Made by a program: the position numbers and the translations under genes. A model generated the notes under the pieces. It worked only from the letters and a program-made list of their open reading frames with translations. It was not told the origin of the DNA and made no database searches. A stretch of 64,000 nt of DNA from Pogostemon cablin (Eukaryota > Streptophyta > Magnoliopsida > Lamiales > Lamiaceae), in contig CM042987.1 in the NCBI GenBank assembly GCA_023678885.1, forward strand, positions 25,258,927-25,322,926. Reading direction: 5' to 3'. This document shows, one piece after another, positions 36,165 through 49,036 of this stretch; within the stretch, counting starts at the first letter, position 1, and the number at the start of each line of letters is the position of its first letter.

Positions 36165-36378
36165 GGGCGTAGTGGAATTTCTTTGTGGTTGACCTTGAGC
36201 GACGACGGCGCCGATGGTTATAACCATCAAGCATAGGAAATGGCAAGGCGGGGGCGGCGGCTTGTTCAGCTGGGCGTAGTGGAATTTCTTTTTTGTTGAG
36301 CTTGAGCAACGACGGCGCTGATAATTATAATCATCAAACATCAGAAACGACACGGTGGGGGCGGCAACTTGTTCAGTT
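36165..36378. repeat. 107-bp GC-rich tandem duplication
   Basis: Copies at 36165-36271 and 36272-36378 begin GGGCGTAGTGGAATTTCTT and end CTTGTTCAG. The first has the perfect palindrome GATGGTTATAACCATC; the second has GATAATTATAATCATC, which is diverged but still largely palindromic. The GC content contrasts with the surroundings. Confidence 0.8.
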
Positions 36379-37889
36379 GTTTAAGGATCATGAGGTAAGG
36401 GCAAAGTGGAGATGATTCAGGATAAGGGATACACAGAGAAAATATCAAAACTTAATTTAATATTAATATTTATTGATGCAAAGCTACAATGTGTAAGACG
36501 AAGCCCTGCCTTGTACTGATGTAGGGCACTTTTCTGCTCACTTATTACCGGCTACGAAATGGGTCTTGGGTATCATTTTATTTGTGTATCAAAGCAGCAC
36601 CACTTGGCTTTATAAAATATTGCTTCAAGTTTACAATTTATTGTTTGCACTATAGCTTGTTTAGCTAATGGATTGGATGCCATCCCCTACCGCAACTGAC
36701 CTCTGCACATTGTTGGTGGCGTTGCTGGTTGAGCCGCTGCCTTGCACGTGTCATAAGTTACACTGACTTTTCTACTCACAGCACCTCCTACACTTGGACC
36801 AGGTATTTGCTATATATCTCTCTCCTCATTGATATATGACCATATTATTCTCTTAATTGGTTGTAATTCCTATTTTGTTTTTTTTTGTTTCATTTTTTTT
36901 ATTTTGTTTTATTTTGTAATTAGACGATATTATTTTTCAGATTGCGGCAAATACAGTTGGCGATGTTAGTGTTGCATTTCGAATTGGAATTTCTGAATTA
37001 CCACAAATGGCATTGCACCTTGACTAAATCTTTCACTTGTTCATTATATACAACATATTATAAGATGAATGTGCAAATATCCACTATTTTTTATTTGTTA
37101 TCTTAGTTGAGTTATTTATTTATAGATTACTTAAGTTATGTCTCTACAACACCTCAACATTGGTGATATGTATATCAAGGATGCACAAACTTTTGCCATA
37201 ACAGATAGCTTCCCTCATCTCAAGGTAGCATCTTCTTCATTAAATACCTTGTACTTTTTGCAATGTAATAATAATGGTCTTGGTTTTAATGTCTTTTGGG
37301 AACATCGGTGATGTCTATGTAAAGTCATTTTTTTAGTGAGTGATTTTTTTTTCTCCTAAAACTATTAAATAATAGAAAACTGATATTTTTCTAAATTTTA
37401 TGCATTTTAAATTTAAGTCAAATTAGTTTCAGAAAATGCAAAAAGTAACTCAATTTAAGGGACACTTATGCAAGATTGTTCCAAGCATCGTGAGACGAAG
37501 CACTAATTAAAAGTTGGATTATGGTGACTCTGAATGCTACGTGCATGCATTATTCATTATTTAATTCATATGATCAGCTCACTTGCTTTCACTTCGCCGT
37601 ATTAATTTAATTACATACTACATGTGGACAATAAATACAATTAATATTTTTAGTGATGAGTGTAGCGACATTAATCAATTTTTAGGTGCATATTAAACTC
37701 AACACTATCTTCTTATTTTGCTTTGAACAGAGTCTTTCATGTGACAGTATCTATAAGTGCTTGTTCTACATTTATCATCACACCAAAATCCTAATTAGCA
37801 ACTTAGTTGATGGGCTGCCATACCTATAAACTATAAATATATACTTATTAAATAAAAATTATATTAAATTATACATAAATATTTTACTT
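36379..37889. other. Unassigned segment with exon-like fragments
   Basis: Mostly AT-rich. Stretches around 36660-36800, 36940-37027 and 37120-37225 have more coding-like composition and sit between T-rich tracts ending in AG and GT-starting downstream sequence, so they could be captured exon pieces. I could not assign them to any family. Confidence 0.3.
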
Positions 37890-38194
37890 GTATAAAAGTG
37901 TTATTTAAAAATGTTAACAATATAAAATTGTTATATAATAATGTTACTTATAAAAAAAGTGTTATATGAGAAGTGTAACTTATATAAAAGTGTTATATGC
38001 AGGTGTTACATATTAGAAAAAAAATGTAAAAGTATTATATGCAGGTGTTACATATTAGAAAAGTGTTACTTATATATGTTACTTATATAAAAGGTGTTAC
38101 ATATTTTAATAATTAAGAAAGTGTTATCAATATGTGTTAAATTAATTAAAAGTGTTACAATAACATATTTTATAATGATACTTATGTTGTAGTG
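37890..38194 (-). repeat. Right subterminal repeats and TIR of the 20-kb element
   Basis: AAAAGTGTTA/AAGTGTTAC motifs, the reverse complement of the left-end motif, occur about ten times between 37890 and 38165, often with TATATGCAGGTGTTACATATT. The 24-bp TIR at 38171-38194 ends GTTGTAGTG. Satellite resumes at 38195. Confidence 0.72.
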
Positions 38195-41100
38195 AATAAA
38201 ATGTAATCTCATTATCAAGTTAAGAGTGCGATCGGTCGATGATATGTGGGTCGGTAGATATTGGAACTATTAACTGACCATTAGCTCGACCAATCGACCA
38301 ACCCTACTGTAGAACTCCTACCCACCGATCGAGAAAAAGCAAAGGAGGACCTTTGGAAAATAGACCCGATAAAAAGTAATCTCATTATCAAGTTTACAGG
38401 GCGAGCGGTCGATGATATGTGGATCGATAGACATTAGACTATTAACCAACCACTAGACCGACCAACCGACCAACCCTACGTGGAACTCCAACCCGACTGA
38501 TCTAGAAATAGCAAAAAGGGAGGACCTTAGAAAAAATTGTCGAACTCCTACACGACTGATCTAGAAATAGCAAAGGGGGACCTTTGAAAAATAAATGCGA
38601 TAAAATATAATCTCATAATCAAGTTTATAGGACGATCGTTAGATGATATGTGGGTCGGTAGACATTGAAACTATTAATAGACCACCAGACCGACCAACCA
38701 ACCCACCCTAATGTAGAATTGCCACCCAGCTGATCTAGAAATAGCAAAGGGAGACCTTTGAAAAAGATACGCATTAAAATTAATCTCATTATCAAGTTTT
38801 CAGGGTTATCATTCGATGATGTATGGGTTGGTAGATGCTGGAACTATTAATCGACCACCTGGCCGACCAACCGACCGACCCTACTGTTGAACTCCTACCC
38901 GAATGATCTAGAAATAGCTAAATGGACCTTTGGATAATAGATGCGATAAAAAGTAATCTCATTTTGAAGTTTACAGGTCGATCAGTTGATCTTATGTGGG
39001 TCGGTAGATAATGGAAATAATACATGACCACCAGACCGACCAACTGACCGATCCTACTGTGGAACTCCTACCCACTAATCTAGAAATAGTTAAGGGGGGC
39101 CTTTGAGAAAAAAATATGATAAAAATTAATTTTATTATCAAGTTTACAGGGCGATCGATCGATGATATCTGGTTAAAAAACATTGGAACTATTAAAAACT
39201 ACCAAACCGACCAACCGACCAACACTATTGTGGAACTCTTACCTGGCTGATCCAGAAATAGCAAAAGGGGATCTTTTGAAAATTGTAGAATTCCTACCCG
39301 ACTGATCTACAAATAGCAAAGGAGGACCTTTGGAAAATAGACGCGCTAAAATGTAATCTCGTTAACTGACCAACCCTACTGTAGAACTCCTACCCGACTA
39401 ATTTAGAAATAGCAAAGGGGGATCTTTAGAAAATAGACGTGATAAAAAGTAATCTTATTATCAAGTTTACAGGGCAATCAGTCGATAATATGTGGGTAAG
39501 TAGACATTGGAACTATTTACCTACCACAACACCGACCAACCCTACTGTGGACCTCCTACCCGACTGATCTAAAAATAGCAAACGGGGACCTTTGGAAAAA
39601 CTGTAGAACTCCTCCCGATTGATATACAAATGGCAAAGGGAGACCTTTGAAAAATAGACACGATAAAATGTAATCTCATTATCAAGTTTAAAGGGTGATC
39701 GATCGAAGATATGTGGGTCGGTAGACATTGGAACTATTAACCGACCACCAGACCGACCAACTGACCACCCCTACTATAGAATTTCTACCCGACTGATCTA
39801 GAAATAGTGGAGGAAGATCTTTCAAAAATAGACTCGTTAAAAATTAATCTCATTATCAAGTTATAGGGCAATCGGTCGATGATATATGTGGGTCGATGGA
39901 CTTTGGAATAATTAACCGACAACCTGATCGACCAACCGACAAACCCTACTGTGGAACTCCTATCCGACTGATCTAAAATAGCAAAGGGGACCTTTAGAAA
40001 ATAGACGCAACAAAAAGTAATCTTGTTAACCGACCAACCTTACTATAGAACTCATACCCAACTGATCTAAAAATAACAAAGGGGACCTTTAGAAAATAGA
40101 CGTGATAAAAAGTAATCTCGTTAATAGATCACAACTTCTGTAGAACTCCTATCCAACTGATCTAGAAATAACAAAGTGGGAGCTTTAGAAAAGAGACGCG
40201 ATAAAAGTAACTTCATTATCAAGTTTACAGGAGGATCGATTGATGATATGTTAGTTGGTAGACATTGGATCTATTAACCAACCACCAGATCGACCAACCG
40301 ACCAACCCTACTGTAGAACTTCTACCCGACTGATCTAGAAATAGTAAAAGAGACCTTTGAAAAATAGAAGCATTAAAATGTTATCTCATTATCAAGTATA
40401 CAGGGCGATCAATCGATGATATGTGGGTCGGTAGACATTGGAACTATTAATCGACCACCAGACCGACTAACCGACCAACCCTACTGCAAAATTGCTACCT
40501 GATTGATATAGAAATAGCAGATGCAGACTTTTGGAAAATAGACGCGTTAAAAATTAATCTTATTAACAAGTTTACAGGGCGATTGATCGATGATATGTGG
40601 GCCAATAGATGTCTGAACTATTAACCGACCTCCTGATCGGCCAACCGACCTACCTCACTGTGGAACTCCTATAGGGCTGATCTAAAAATAGCAAAGGGGG
40701 ACTTTTGGAAAGTAGACGCGTTAAAAATTAATCTCATTATCAAGTTTACAGGGCGATCGATCGATGATATGTGGGTCAAGAGATGTTGGAACTATTGACC
40801 TACCAACTGACCAACCAACTGACCGACCCAACTATGGAACTCTTACCCGACAGATCTAGAAATAGCAAAGGGGTGAAAAATAGACGCGATAAAAAGTAAT
40901 CTCATTGACCGACAAATCCTACTGTAGAACTCCTACCCGACTGATCTAGAAATAGCAAAGGGAGACCTTTGGAAAATAGAAGTGTTAAAAAAATCTCATT
41001 ATCAAGTTTACAGGGCGATCAGTCGATGATATGTGGGTCGGTAGGCATCAGAACTATTCACCGACCACCAGACCGACCAACCCTACTTTGGAACTCTTAC

Positions 41101-41441
41101 CCGACTGATCTAGATATAGAACACGGGGTCCTTTGGAAAAATTTTAGAACTCCTACCTAACTGATCCAGAAATAGCAAAGGGAGACCTTTGAAAAATAGA
41201 AGCGATAAAATGTGATCTCATTATAAAGTTTACTGTGCGATCGGTCAATAATATATGGGTTGGTAGACATTGGAATTATTAACCGACCACCAGATCGTCC
41301 AACCAACCAACCCTATTGTAGGATTGCTACCCAACTTATCTTGAAATAGCAGAGGGAGACCTTTTGAAAATAGATGCGTTAAAAATTAATCTCATTATCA
41401 AGTTTACAGGGCGATTGGTCGATGATATGTGGATCGGTAAA
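38195..41441 (+). repeat. Satellite array (block 2), with long and short variant monomers
   Basis: Same monomer and same orientation as block 1; its first bases complete the monomer cut at 18011. Besides standard units there are long units with an extra partial copy (around 38478-38585, 39228-39330, 39540-39650, 41082-41185). There are also short units lacking the middle half, in which TAATCTCGTTAA or a similar junction runs straight into GACCAACCCTACTGTAGAAC (about 39353, 40018, 40112, 40898). The array is broken at 41442 by the Athila-type LTR. Confidence 0.93.
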
Positions 41442-42757
41442 TGATAGGCTGTCGCCGGCCTACCAAAATATAATTTATTTCCGACTTACTCTAATACAAA
41501 GTATAGCAACGAGTACGGGTTAAACCCAACAGAGTATAACAAAATTCAAATTAAATTTAAGTGTTGATAACATAAAAATAAATGGAGGGGGAGGTTGTTT
41601 TGGTATGGTGGAAATTTAAAAATAACAATAAAAATAATAAATTAACTCAATTTAAATAACAAAGTATGTAGACGAAATTTAATTTGTAACTTAACCAAAA
41701 GAAAAAAACCCTAGTTTAGGATGATGATCCCCTCTCCTTTACCGAATCAATAATTACATGATTAGACATTTATTCTAGTGTGCAAACTCAAATACAAGGA
41801 TTGACGGTACGACCAATCAACCCGAATGTTCTTAAGTTCATCAATTAGGGTATGACCACTAAATTGAACTATTCACGAGTGACCCTATGGATTCGAACTC
41901 GAAAATGAATTAAGACTCCAAACATAGAATTACTAGGCTACGAAAATCGACTAGGAATCATACAACCTAAATTCTATTACATCTAGAGGGAATTATCTCT
42001 ATTTGCTACTTAATTCAATCCTCACAACAATTACGGATTGTAGATCAGGCTAATTAATTATTAAAGTGCTATAAGGAAAATCAAAGAATGTAATAGAATA
42101 AATTTGCACAAAAGATTCAACGAAAAACCCTTAATAATTAATCTAACATTCAACGAAAGGTTCACAAAATTCTAAACTAAAAAAGGTGATTAGCCCCGCA
42201 TGTTCATGACAAAAACAGAATTAATAATAAAAACTAGGATGTCGGATTGCTCTTGAATCTTCACTTTTGGTTGGGAGAACAAGACCGCCGATGCCTTTAA
42301 TTTCCAGGAATTCACGTTCTGTTCTCTGTCTGACGCCTCCAAGAATAAATATATCTCTTCCTTATTCAACTTCTTGTCCCCCAAGTAATCCTATTTGATC
42401 TCTTTCCTTATTTTCCTTGATCTCCAAGATCTCTTTGCTGGGTTTTTCATCCTTGATTATGACTCTAACAGATTTAGAGGAGATCTGGTCCTTCAAATAT
42501 GTGGCAGATATGCTGGCTGATTTCTTTCCTTATTTGTTCTGAATTTTCGTTTGACTCCACTGACACTGAAGGGTTTAGTGTTAGCTTATCTTGCAGCAAC
42601 GAATTTCTTCCACAAAATAGCCTGTTTCCACATCAATTTATAACATTAAAGCACTAATTTCCAAAAGACAAGATAAGTCAGTTTTAGCACCCAATTAGCT
42701 CATAAGTCCATCAAATAAACATGAATTTCAACCAAATAATCGTGCTAAAATATGACA
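41442..42757 (-). repeat. 3' LTR of the Athila-type element
   Basis: On the + strand it runs from TGATAGGCTGTCGCC (41442) to TATGACA (42757), a TG...CA unit of about 1316 bp. The polypurine tract GTGGGGAGAT is the complement of 42764-42773. The left edge is set by the satellite break; the right edge is estimated from the polypurine tract to within a few bases. The second LTR is not in the window. Confidence 0.72.
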
Positions 42758-42773
42758 TATTAAATCTCCCCAC

Positions 42774-44416
42774 ATTTAAACTTTGCTTGTCCTCAAGCAA
42801 ACTAAGTTCAAAGATATCAGAGAATAGAAAACCAAGAAACTCCATCTAAAAAGACAAATGAAAGTCACTACACTTCAAGAGAAAAGTATCTAATGAGCAT
42901 TCAGAAATAATATGAAAAATGACTCTTCACTCAAAGTTTGCAACTTTCATGGCATCAAATCTTTCAAAATTCCATGGCCTCACTAAGGTTCACTCAATAA
43001 CACTCAAATATATGATTTAGGTGGCAAGATCACTCAAAAATTGAAAAGAAAAGTCATTACCATAGACTTGCTCCCAAATCAAATCTCCACCAATTTTAAA
43101 TGGATCATGTGCAACAATCAAATAGTCTTTGATAGGGTTGTAATGGGGCCCTAGGACAGGGTGAGATAATAAAAGGGATAAGAATGGCTAAATTCACCAC
43201 TTTACAATATGTGATCTCTACAAATCACATCAACCATTATCCCCAAATTTTTCTTTCAAAACATCATTTTTCTTGCAACTATAATCTCCCCACACCTACT
43301 CCTTTTCAAGATTTGGAACAGCAGGTGTAATACCGAAAAGATCAGTGTCAGCCATAAAATTTCAGCAGCTCCTTTTCCCTTTCTTTTTTTCAAGAATTTT
43401 TCTCTTTTTTTTTTTTAAATTTTCTCAATATTCCCTTTCTTCCTTTTCTTGCCTTTTTTTCATTTTTTCTACATCAACTCCCCTTCATCTTCAATTCAAC
43501 CATAAATTATTTCCACAAGATTTGCATATTGCAAAGTAGTGAAGGGTTTAACCGGAAGAGTTAAAGAAAGAAATGGGAATTCAGGGTTCATTTATGTGCT
43601 CATAATTCAAAGAAAAGGCTTAGGCTCAACGTGGCTTCCCTAGAGTTTTCATAATCAGGTGGAATAATATAAGCCAAGAGGGTTAAACCTAAGTGCCCTT
43701 ATCATTATATCACACACAACCAATCACATGATCTTGAAATGCATTCAAAAGAGCAATTTCTAGAATGAGCAATTCAAATTCAATGCACTCAAGAATGAAA
43801 TTTCAATAGAGCTTATAGATGATAGCTCGTTAAGGCTCAAAAGCTCACTAAAAATTGGGTATATTTGCCATGAAATTCGAAAAAAAATCAGCCACTACAA
43901 TCACAAAAATTTTCTAAAGATAATCACTTTTTCAAAAGCTCCTCAAAATCACTGCCACCCCCTCAATCATGCATCACCCTCATCACCTCAAAAGATTTTA
44001 TTCCTCAATTTTCCAAACTCCACATCAACATACAATTCAGAGGACAATGAGAACAAGACATGGGACAAGAAATTCAGCAAAGAATATCAGCAAAATATTC
44101 AAAACAAACCATACATACATCTCTTCTCTACCCCAATTATCATATAAAATCCCTCCACATACCTAAACGTTTCCTTGTCCCCAAGTAAAATACAGTATAA
44201 GAAAGACCAAATATGTAATTTGGTAGAGTGCACCTAATTCAGTTTTGGGTAGAGCTTATGCAGTTAAATCCTTTTTGCCATTTCTACGAACAAGAAATTA
44301 AGGATGAAAAATTAGACAATTTATTGAAAACAAAAATAAAACGAGAAAATTGGGTTGCCTCCCAATTTGCGCCTTTTTTATTGTCGTTAGCTTGACTTAG
44401 GCAAGGTATATTTTTA
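42774..44416 (-). other. 3' untranslated stretch of the Athila-type element
   Basis: Long non-coding region between integrase and the 3' LTR, usual for the Athila/Tat group. The minus strand includes TTGGGAGGCAACC near 44353-44365 and GAGGACAAGCAAAG near 42785. A T-rich tract lies at 43375-43470. No open frame is supported. Confidence 0.6.
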
Positions 44417-45121
44417 TCAATTATAAACCACATCGTCCAACTCCATTCGATCCACCTCAATCATCTGGAAACCTTCATGATACTCCTTAAGTTGGTGCCC
44501 ATTAACTTTGAAACTCTTTTCAGAATTTATGCTTCTTATCTCAATGGGAAACAATTTAAGCTTTGAGTGATAAAGTAAAACTTTTTGCCCAATGCTAAAA
44601 TTTTTTCTTGAGATCCTTGCATCATGAAATGCCTTTATTTTAGCTTTGTAAATCACTGAATTCTCATAGGCTTCGTTCCTCAATTCCTCCAACTCTTGCA
44701 ATTGGAGTTTCCTTTGTTCTCCGGCTTTATCATAATCCATGATGCACTTTTGGATTGCCCACCATGCTTTGTGCTGAAGCTCCACAAGTAAGTGACATGG
44801 CTTTCCATAGACAATTCTGTACAGGGACATGCCAATCGGTGTCTTATAGGCCATTCTATAGGCCCATAATGCATCCTCCAAACGTGAGCTCCAATCCTTC
44901 CTAGATGGATTAACTATCTTCTCTAAAACCCTCTTGATCTCACAGTGGGATGCCTCTGCCTGGCCACTCGTTTGAGGGTGGTAGGGCGTAGAAGTTTTAT
45001 GAAACACCGAATACTTGCACCGAAGCGCTTCCACCGTTCAATTGCAAAAATATGTGCCATTGTCACTGATGATGGCTCGAGAAATTCCGAACCTACAAAA
45101 TATGTTAGATCGAAGGAAACC
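44417..45121 (-). pseudogene. Athila-type integrase, C-terminal part
   Basis: Open on the minus strand from about 45034 to 44417. The integrase core lies at 45121-44850, with I-S-D-N-G near 45070, then P-Q-T-S-G-Q-A-E and E-I-K-R-V-L-E at about 44990-44930. It is followed by W-A-Y-R and G-K-P-C-H-L-L, and a C-terminal G-Q-K-V-L-L-Y-H-S segment near 44580. A stop lies near 45040 and a deletion seems to have shortened the segment after F-P. Gypsy-2 follows at 45122, so the first catalytic Asp is at about 54900. Confidence 0.88.
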
Positions 45122-47423
45122 TGTCACGCCCCGACCCTAGACAGAACGCGACAACCGCCACGTTAATCATAAATTTCGCAGAATGGGTGCACTCTACTCC
45201 ACAAAGTTTATAGAAAACGTAAGGCTTCCTATCAAGTACCTGTAGAACTGAACAACTGATAACAACGGGTTCAACTCGAGGACATCATCTCATAAAGTAT
45301 CAACAAGGATTTACAAAGGTACAAAATACAACGATGTAACTTAGTTTAAAGAAAATATACATGAACGATATAACATCGCGAGGGTACAAAAAGAACATCA
45401 AGGGGGTCACCAAATATAAACTATACAATCTCGCCAATGAATCCATCAATTTACATAAAAGAGAAAGTACCCAAAACACTGATTGGATGACGAGCAAACG
45501 ATAGGCAAACCTCCAACCAAAACGATATCAACAGCCTGAAAAGGAAAGAATGATTGGGGTGAGCAAAACCACTAACTCAGTGAGGTGATAAGCCGGTCAC
45601 CCCGACCCTTATACGAAGCATGTATTCCCACTCGCAGTTCATAACATAAAATCCAACATTTTGTGCCACAATAACTATTTCTCACTCAGTATACATATTA
45701 ATGAAAATAAAAACCTTAGTGCACATTTACGAATAACACAATTAGTTCAAACAACATGTTATCACATAAAAGACGCGTGGGTAGTCAATATCCTCCTCAA
45801 ACTGAGCTCTCCGCCGAGAGACAGTCCAAGCCCGTCACCGTTACTCTAGATAAAATGCACATTAATATTCTTTCTCAACACGCCAAGTGCTAAAGTTCAT
45901 AATTCAATATCGACGTGAATACTTGAAATGCTCAAACATATAAACATATATGACATGCATGTCCCACACCGGTGACGTTGACTGAGCCTATAATAGATTG
46001 ATCCATCTAACGATCACCCTCCAGAGTATCAGTATTTGGCAAATGGACAGGTGCCCCGTTAGATCTAACTCACCCGGGTTTGCCAAGCAACGGGCAACTT
46101 GGTTGTCACTCTAACTCACTCGAACCGCGATAATTTGGGCTACTTAATCAATGTCGCTCCAACTCACCCTAACCGCGACCAATTCGGGCTACTTAACCTT
46201 GGTACCAGGCATACATATGCATATGCATCATAAGATGAATAACGACTCAAGTTAGAGTCTTAATTGGCACACAAGAATAACCAGAAATCAATTCTCAAAT
46301 AATTCACAATAAATGCTATCAGATATCGAGCCGGCAAGGCTCTTCAACATAAGTTAAAATCAATAATACTCATAAAATGGCTAACAGGACTCTAACCAGA
46401 GCAATCGAGCCAATCAGGCACTTTACCACACAATACAATACCAAATAATTTTCTTATCAATTAACTAAAACTAAAATAAATGCACATTTATCGAGGGTCC
46501 ACACTTCCTACAAGAGAAGGCGTTCCCGAATTATCAACTAACAAGAAAGTGATTAACTCTCTCGAAATCTGAAGTCGGTCCCTGCCCTTTGTCGATGGTT
46601 CTTTACCTAGAAAGGAGATGAGCAATTAAAGACAAATCAAATATAACTAACTATTAGCGGTAACATCACCTTTCATTGCTAAAAACAAATCCTAATCGAG
46701 TTCGAACGAGTCAATATTAAATAAAAATGGCATGTAACTCCTTAATATCAGTTCCCAATCCCACATAACCCGTTTCAATACATTAACTAAACGAAACGAT
46801 GGAAAATAAATTTGAATTCGACATAAAAATTCTGAAATTTTCCAGCTAGCGGCAGTTTACGAGAAAAATCATAACTAATTGTAGAATAATCGAATTGAGG
46901 TGTTTCAAGTGGCTACGGAAAGCTAACGAGTTCAGCTACATAAGAAATTAAGTTTGCAAACTTTTGATGGCAATAGCTATGTCAAAATCAATTCGAACAG
47001 TCTGCATACCCACATACCAAAAAGAAAAACCCCACAAAATTACAAAACCATGGAAGAAGGAAGCTTAATTCACACATCACTTACCTCAAAACAACTTAGA
47101 AACCACCTAGGATGAGGGTTGTAAGGGAGAATTTCATCAACAAGGGTTTCTCCTCTTCACTCTCTTTTTTCCCCTCTTTTGTTTTTCTTCTCCCGTTCTT
47201 CTTTCTTTTCTTTTCTTTTTTTTTTAACTTTAGCCTTAATAATTATATATTAGGCCATTTAAGCGGGCTGAAACTTTGGGCCACAAAATAAATAAATAAA
47301 TAAGTTTGGGCTTTCTAAAAAAAATCTAGTTGGGCTAAGATAGGGCTGGCCTTTTGAGCCATAAAAATAAATAAATAGGTTTTGGGCTTTCTAAAAAAAA
47401 TCTAGTTGGGCTAAGATATTATA
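45122..47423 (-). repeat. Gypsy-2 3' LTR (2302 bp)
   Basis: On the + strand runs from TGTCACGCCCCGACC to AAGATATTATA. It pairs with 52526-54820 and matches the Gypsy-1 LTRs apart from the tandem expansions there. Confidence 0.92.
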
Positions 47424-47477
47424 AAGTATCCCCTCCTCTAAAAAGTTTCGTCCTCGAAACATAAACGTACCTAGAGA

Positions 47478-48760
47478 TTAAAAGAGATTTGGATGTTGTT
47501 GACGCATGACTGACTCTGGTTCCCATGTTTCTTCTTCAATTTGATCACTTCTCGATAGAACTCTCACCATAGGAATGGATTTGTTACGAAGCATTTTCTC
47601 TCGGCGATCTACAATTTGAACAGGTTGTACTTCGTACGATAGATTTTCCTTTAATACAACTGGGGGATATTTGAGCACGTGCGAAGGATCTGGTTCATAT
47701 TTTCTAAACATAGAGACATGGAAGACATCGTGAATCTTCGACAATTCCGATGGTAGCTCAAGTCGATACGCGACACGACCAATCCTTTGCACGATCGTAA
47801 ACGGGCCAATATACCTTGGACTCAACTTTCCTCGACGCCGGAATTGCAACACGCCCTTCCATGGAGAAACTTTCAGAAAAACTTTGTCTCCTTCATTAAA
47901 TTCCAAATCGCGCCTCCTATTATCTGCATAGCTTTCTGTCAATCTTGCGCTGCCTTAAGTCTGTCTCGAATAAGTTGTATTTTTGCCTTCGCATTTTCGA
48001 TAAGTTCTACTTGTTCGATTTATCTCTCGCCAATCTCATCCCAAAAGAGCGGTGTTCGACACTTTTAGCCATACAGAGCTTCTTACAGGGGCATTCCAAT
48101 GCTTGAATGATAACTGTTGTTATAAGCGAACTCCACCAAAGTCACGTACTTATCCCAGCTACCTCCCAAATTCAACACCACTGCACGTAGCATATCTTCT
48201 AGTGTCTGTATAGTTCTCTCTTACTGTCCATCAGTCTGTGGATGAAACGAGGTACTGAATAGTAATTTTATACCTAGCGCTTTCTGCAAACTTGGCCAAA
48301 AATGGGAAGTGAATCTTGAATAATGATCAGATATGATTGGCACTGGTACTCCGTGCAATCTCACGATCTCATCGACATATAACTTGGCAAGTTTCTCTAA
48401 AGATTCGTTGGTATGCACAGGAAAGAAATGTGCCAATTTTGTCAGACGATCGACAATGACCCAAATTAAGTCATGACCCTTTTGGGTTCGAGGTAAACCA
48501 GAAACAAAATCCATTGTGACGTTTTCCCATTTTCACTCAGGAATAGGTAGTGGTTGAAGCATGCCGGCTGGTTTTTGGTGTTCCGCTTTAATTTGATGGC
48601 ATGATAAGTACTTTGATACAAATTCAGCAATGTCCCGTTTCATACCTGGCCACCAATAATGCTCCCGAAGTGTTCTGTATATTTTGGTACTACCAGGATG
48701 CATAGCATAGGCTGAAGAATGGGCTTCCTCAAGAATAGCTCTACGAACATCAAGTTCTGA
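47478..48760 (-). pseudogene. Gypsy-2 integrase with chromodomain-like tail
   Basis: Same layout as in Gypsy-1. The zinc domain is at 48740-48600, with Tyr for the first Cys of CX2C (complement of 48608-48610). The core has M-D-F near 48510, I-S-D near 48335 and Q-T-D-G near 48225. A stop (TAA) replaces the codon two before E-R near 48219, and frame shifts occur near 48060 and 47942. The tail 47700-47478 ends with W-E-P-E-S ... H-P-N-L-F. Confidence 0.87.
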
Positions 48761-49036
48761 TGGAACACAAACACGATTTTTAAAAGTAAGAAGTCCATCA
48801 TCCCGAATTTGAAATTCTATTTCTTTTCCTTGATTTAGCTTCGCCATCTTCCATTGTAAATGAACATCGTGTGATTGTCTTTCTCGAATTTGCTCGAACA
48901 AGGTAGGTCTAACCTCGAATTTGGCGATTAAGGCAGAATCATTAGACTTTTCACAATCGAGCGAAATGTGTAAAGATTTAAATTGATCCAACATAGGAAG
49001 ATAAAAAGATTGAATTGAAGCAAGTGAGGTAGAAGA

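Larger units (their letters stand above)
18012..38194. mobile_element. 20.2-kb CACTA-like terminal-inverted-repeat element, no transposase seen
   Basis: The left end (18012-18035) and the reverse complement of the right end (38171-38194) match at 23 of 24 positions. The right end begins CACTACAACATAAGTATCAT and the left has CATTA instead of CACTA. Flanking satellite joins in phase: ...AGACGC + AA + TAAAATGTAATCTC, with AA on both sides (two clear bases; CACTA elements normally duplicate three). Both subterminal regions carry many copies of one motif in mirror orientation, as En/Spm elements do. No TNP2/TNPD-type transposase is recognisable, so it would be non-autonomous. The cargo is an Athila-like fragment, a FAR1-like pseudogene, other transposon pieces and unassigned DNA. 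Confidence 0.75.

Noticed and set aside
36126..36353. Minus-strand frame with a proline run
   Set aside because: It spans the 107-bp tandem duplication and translates its two copies in different frames. Not a credible gene.
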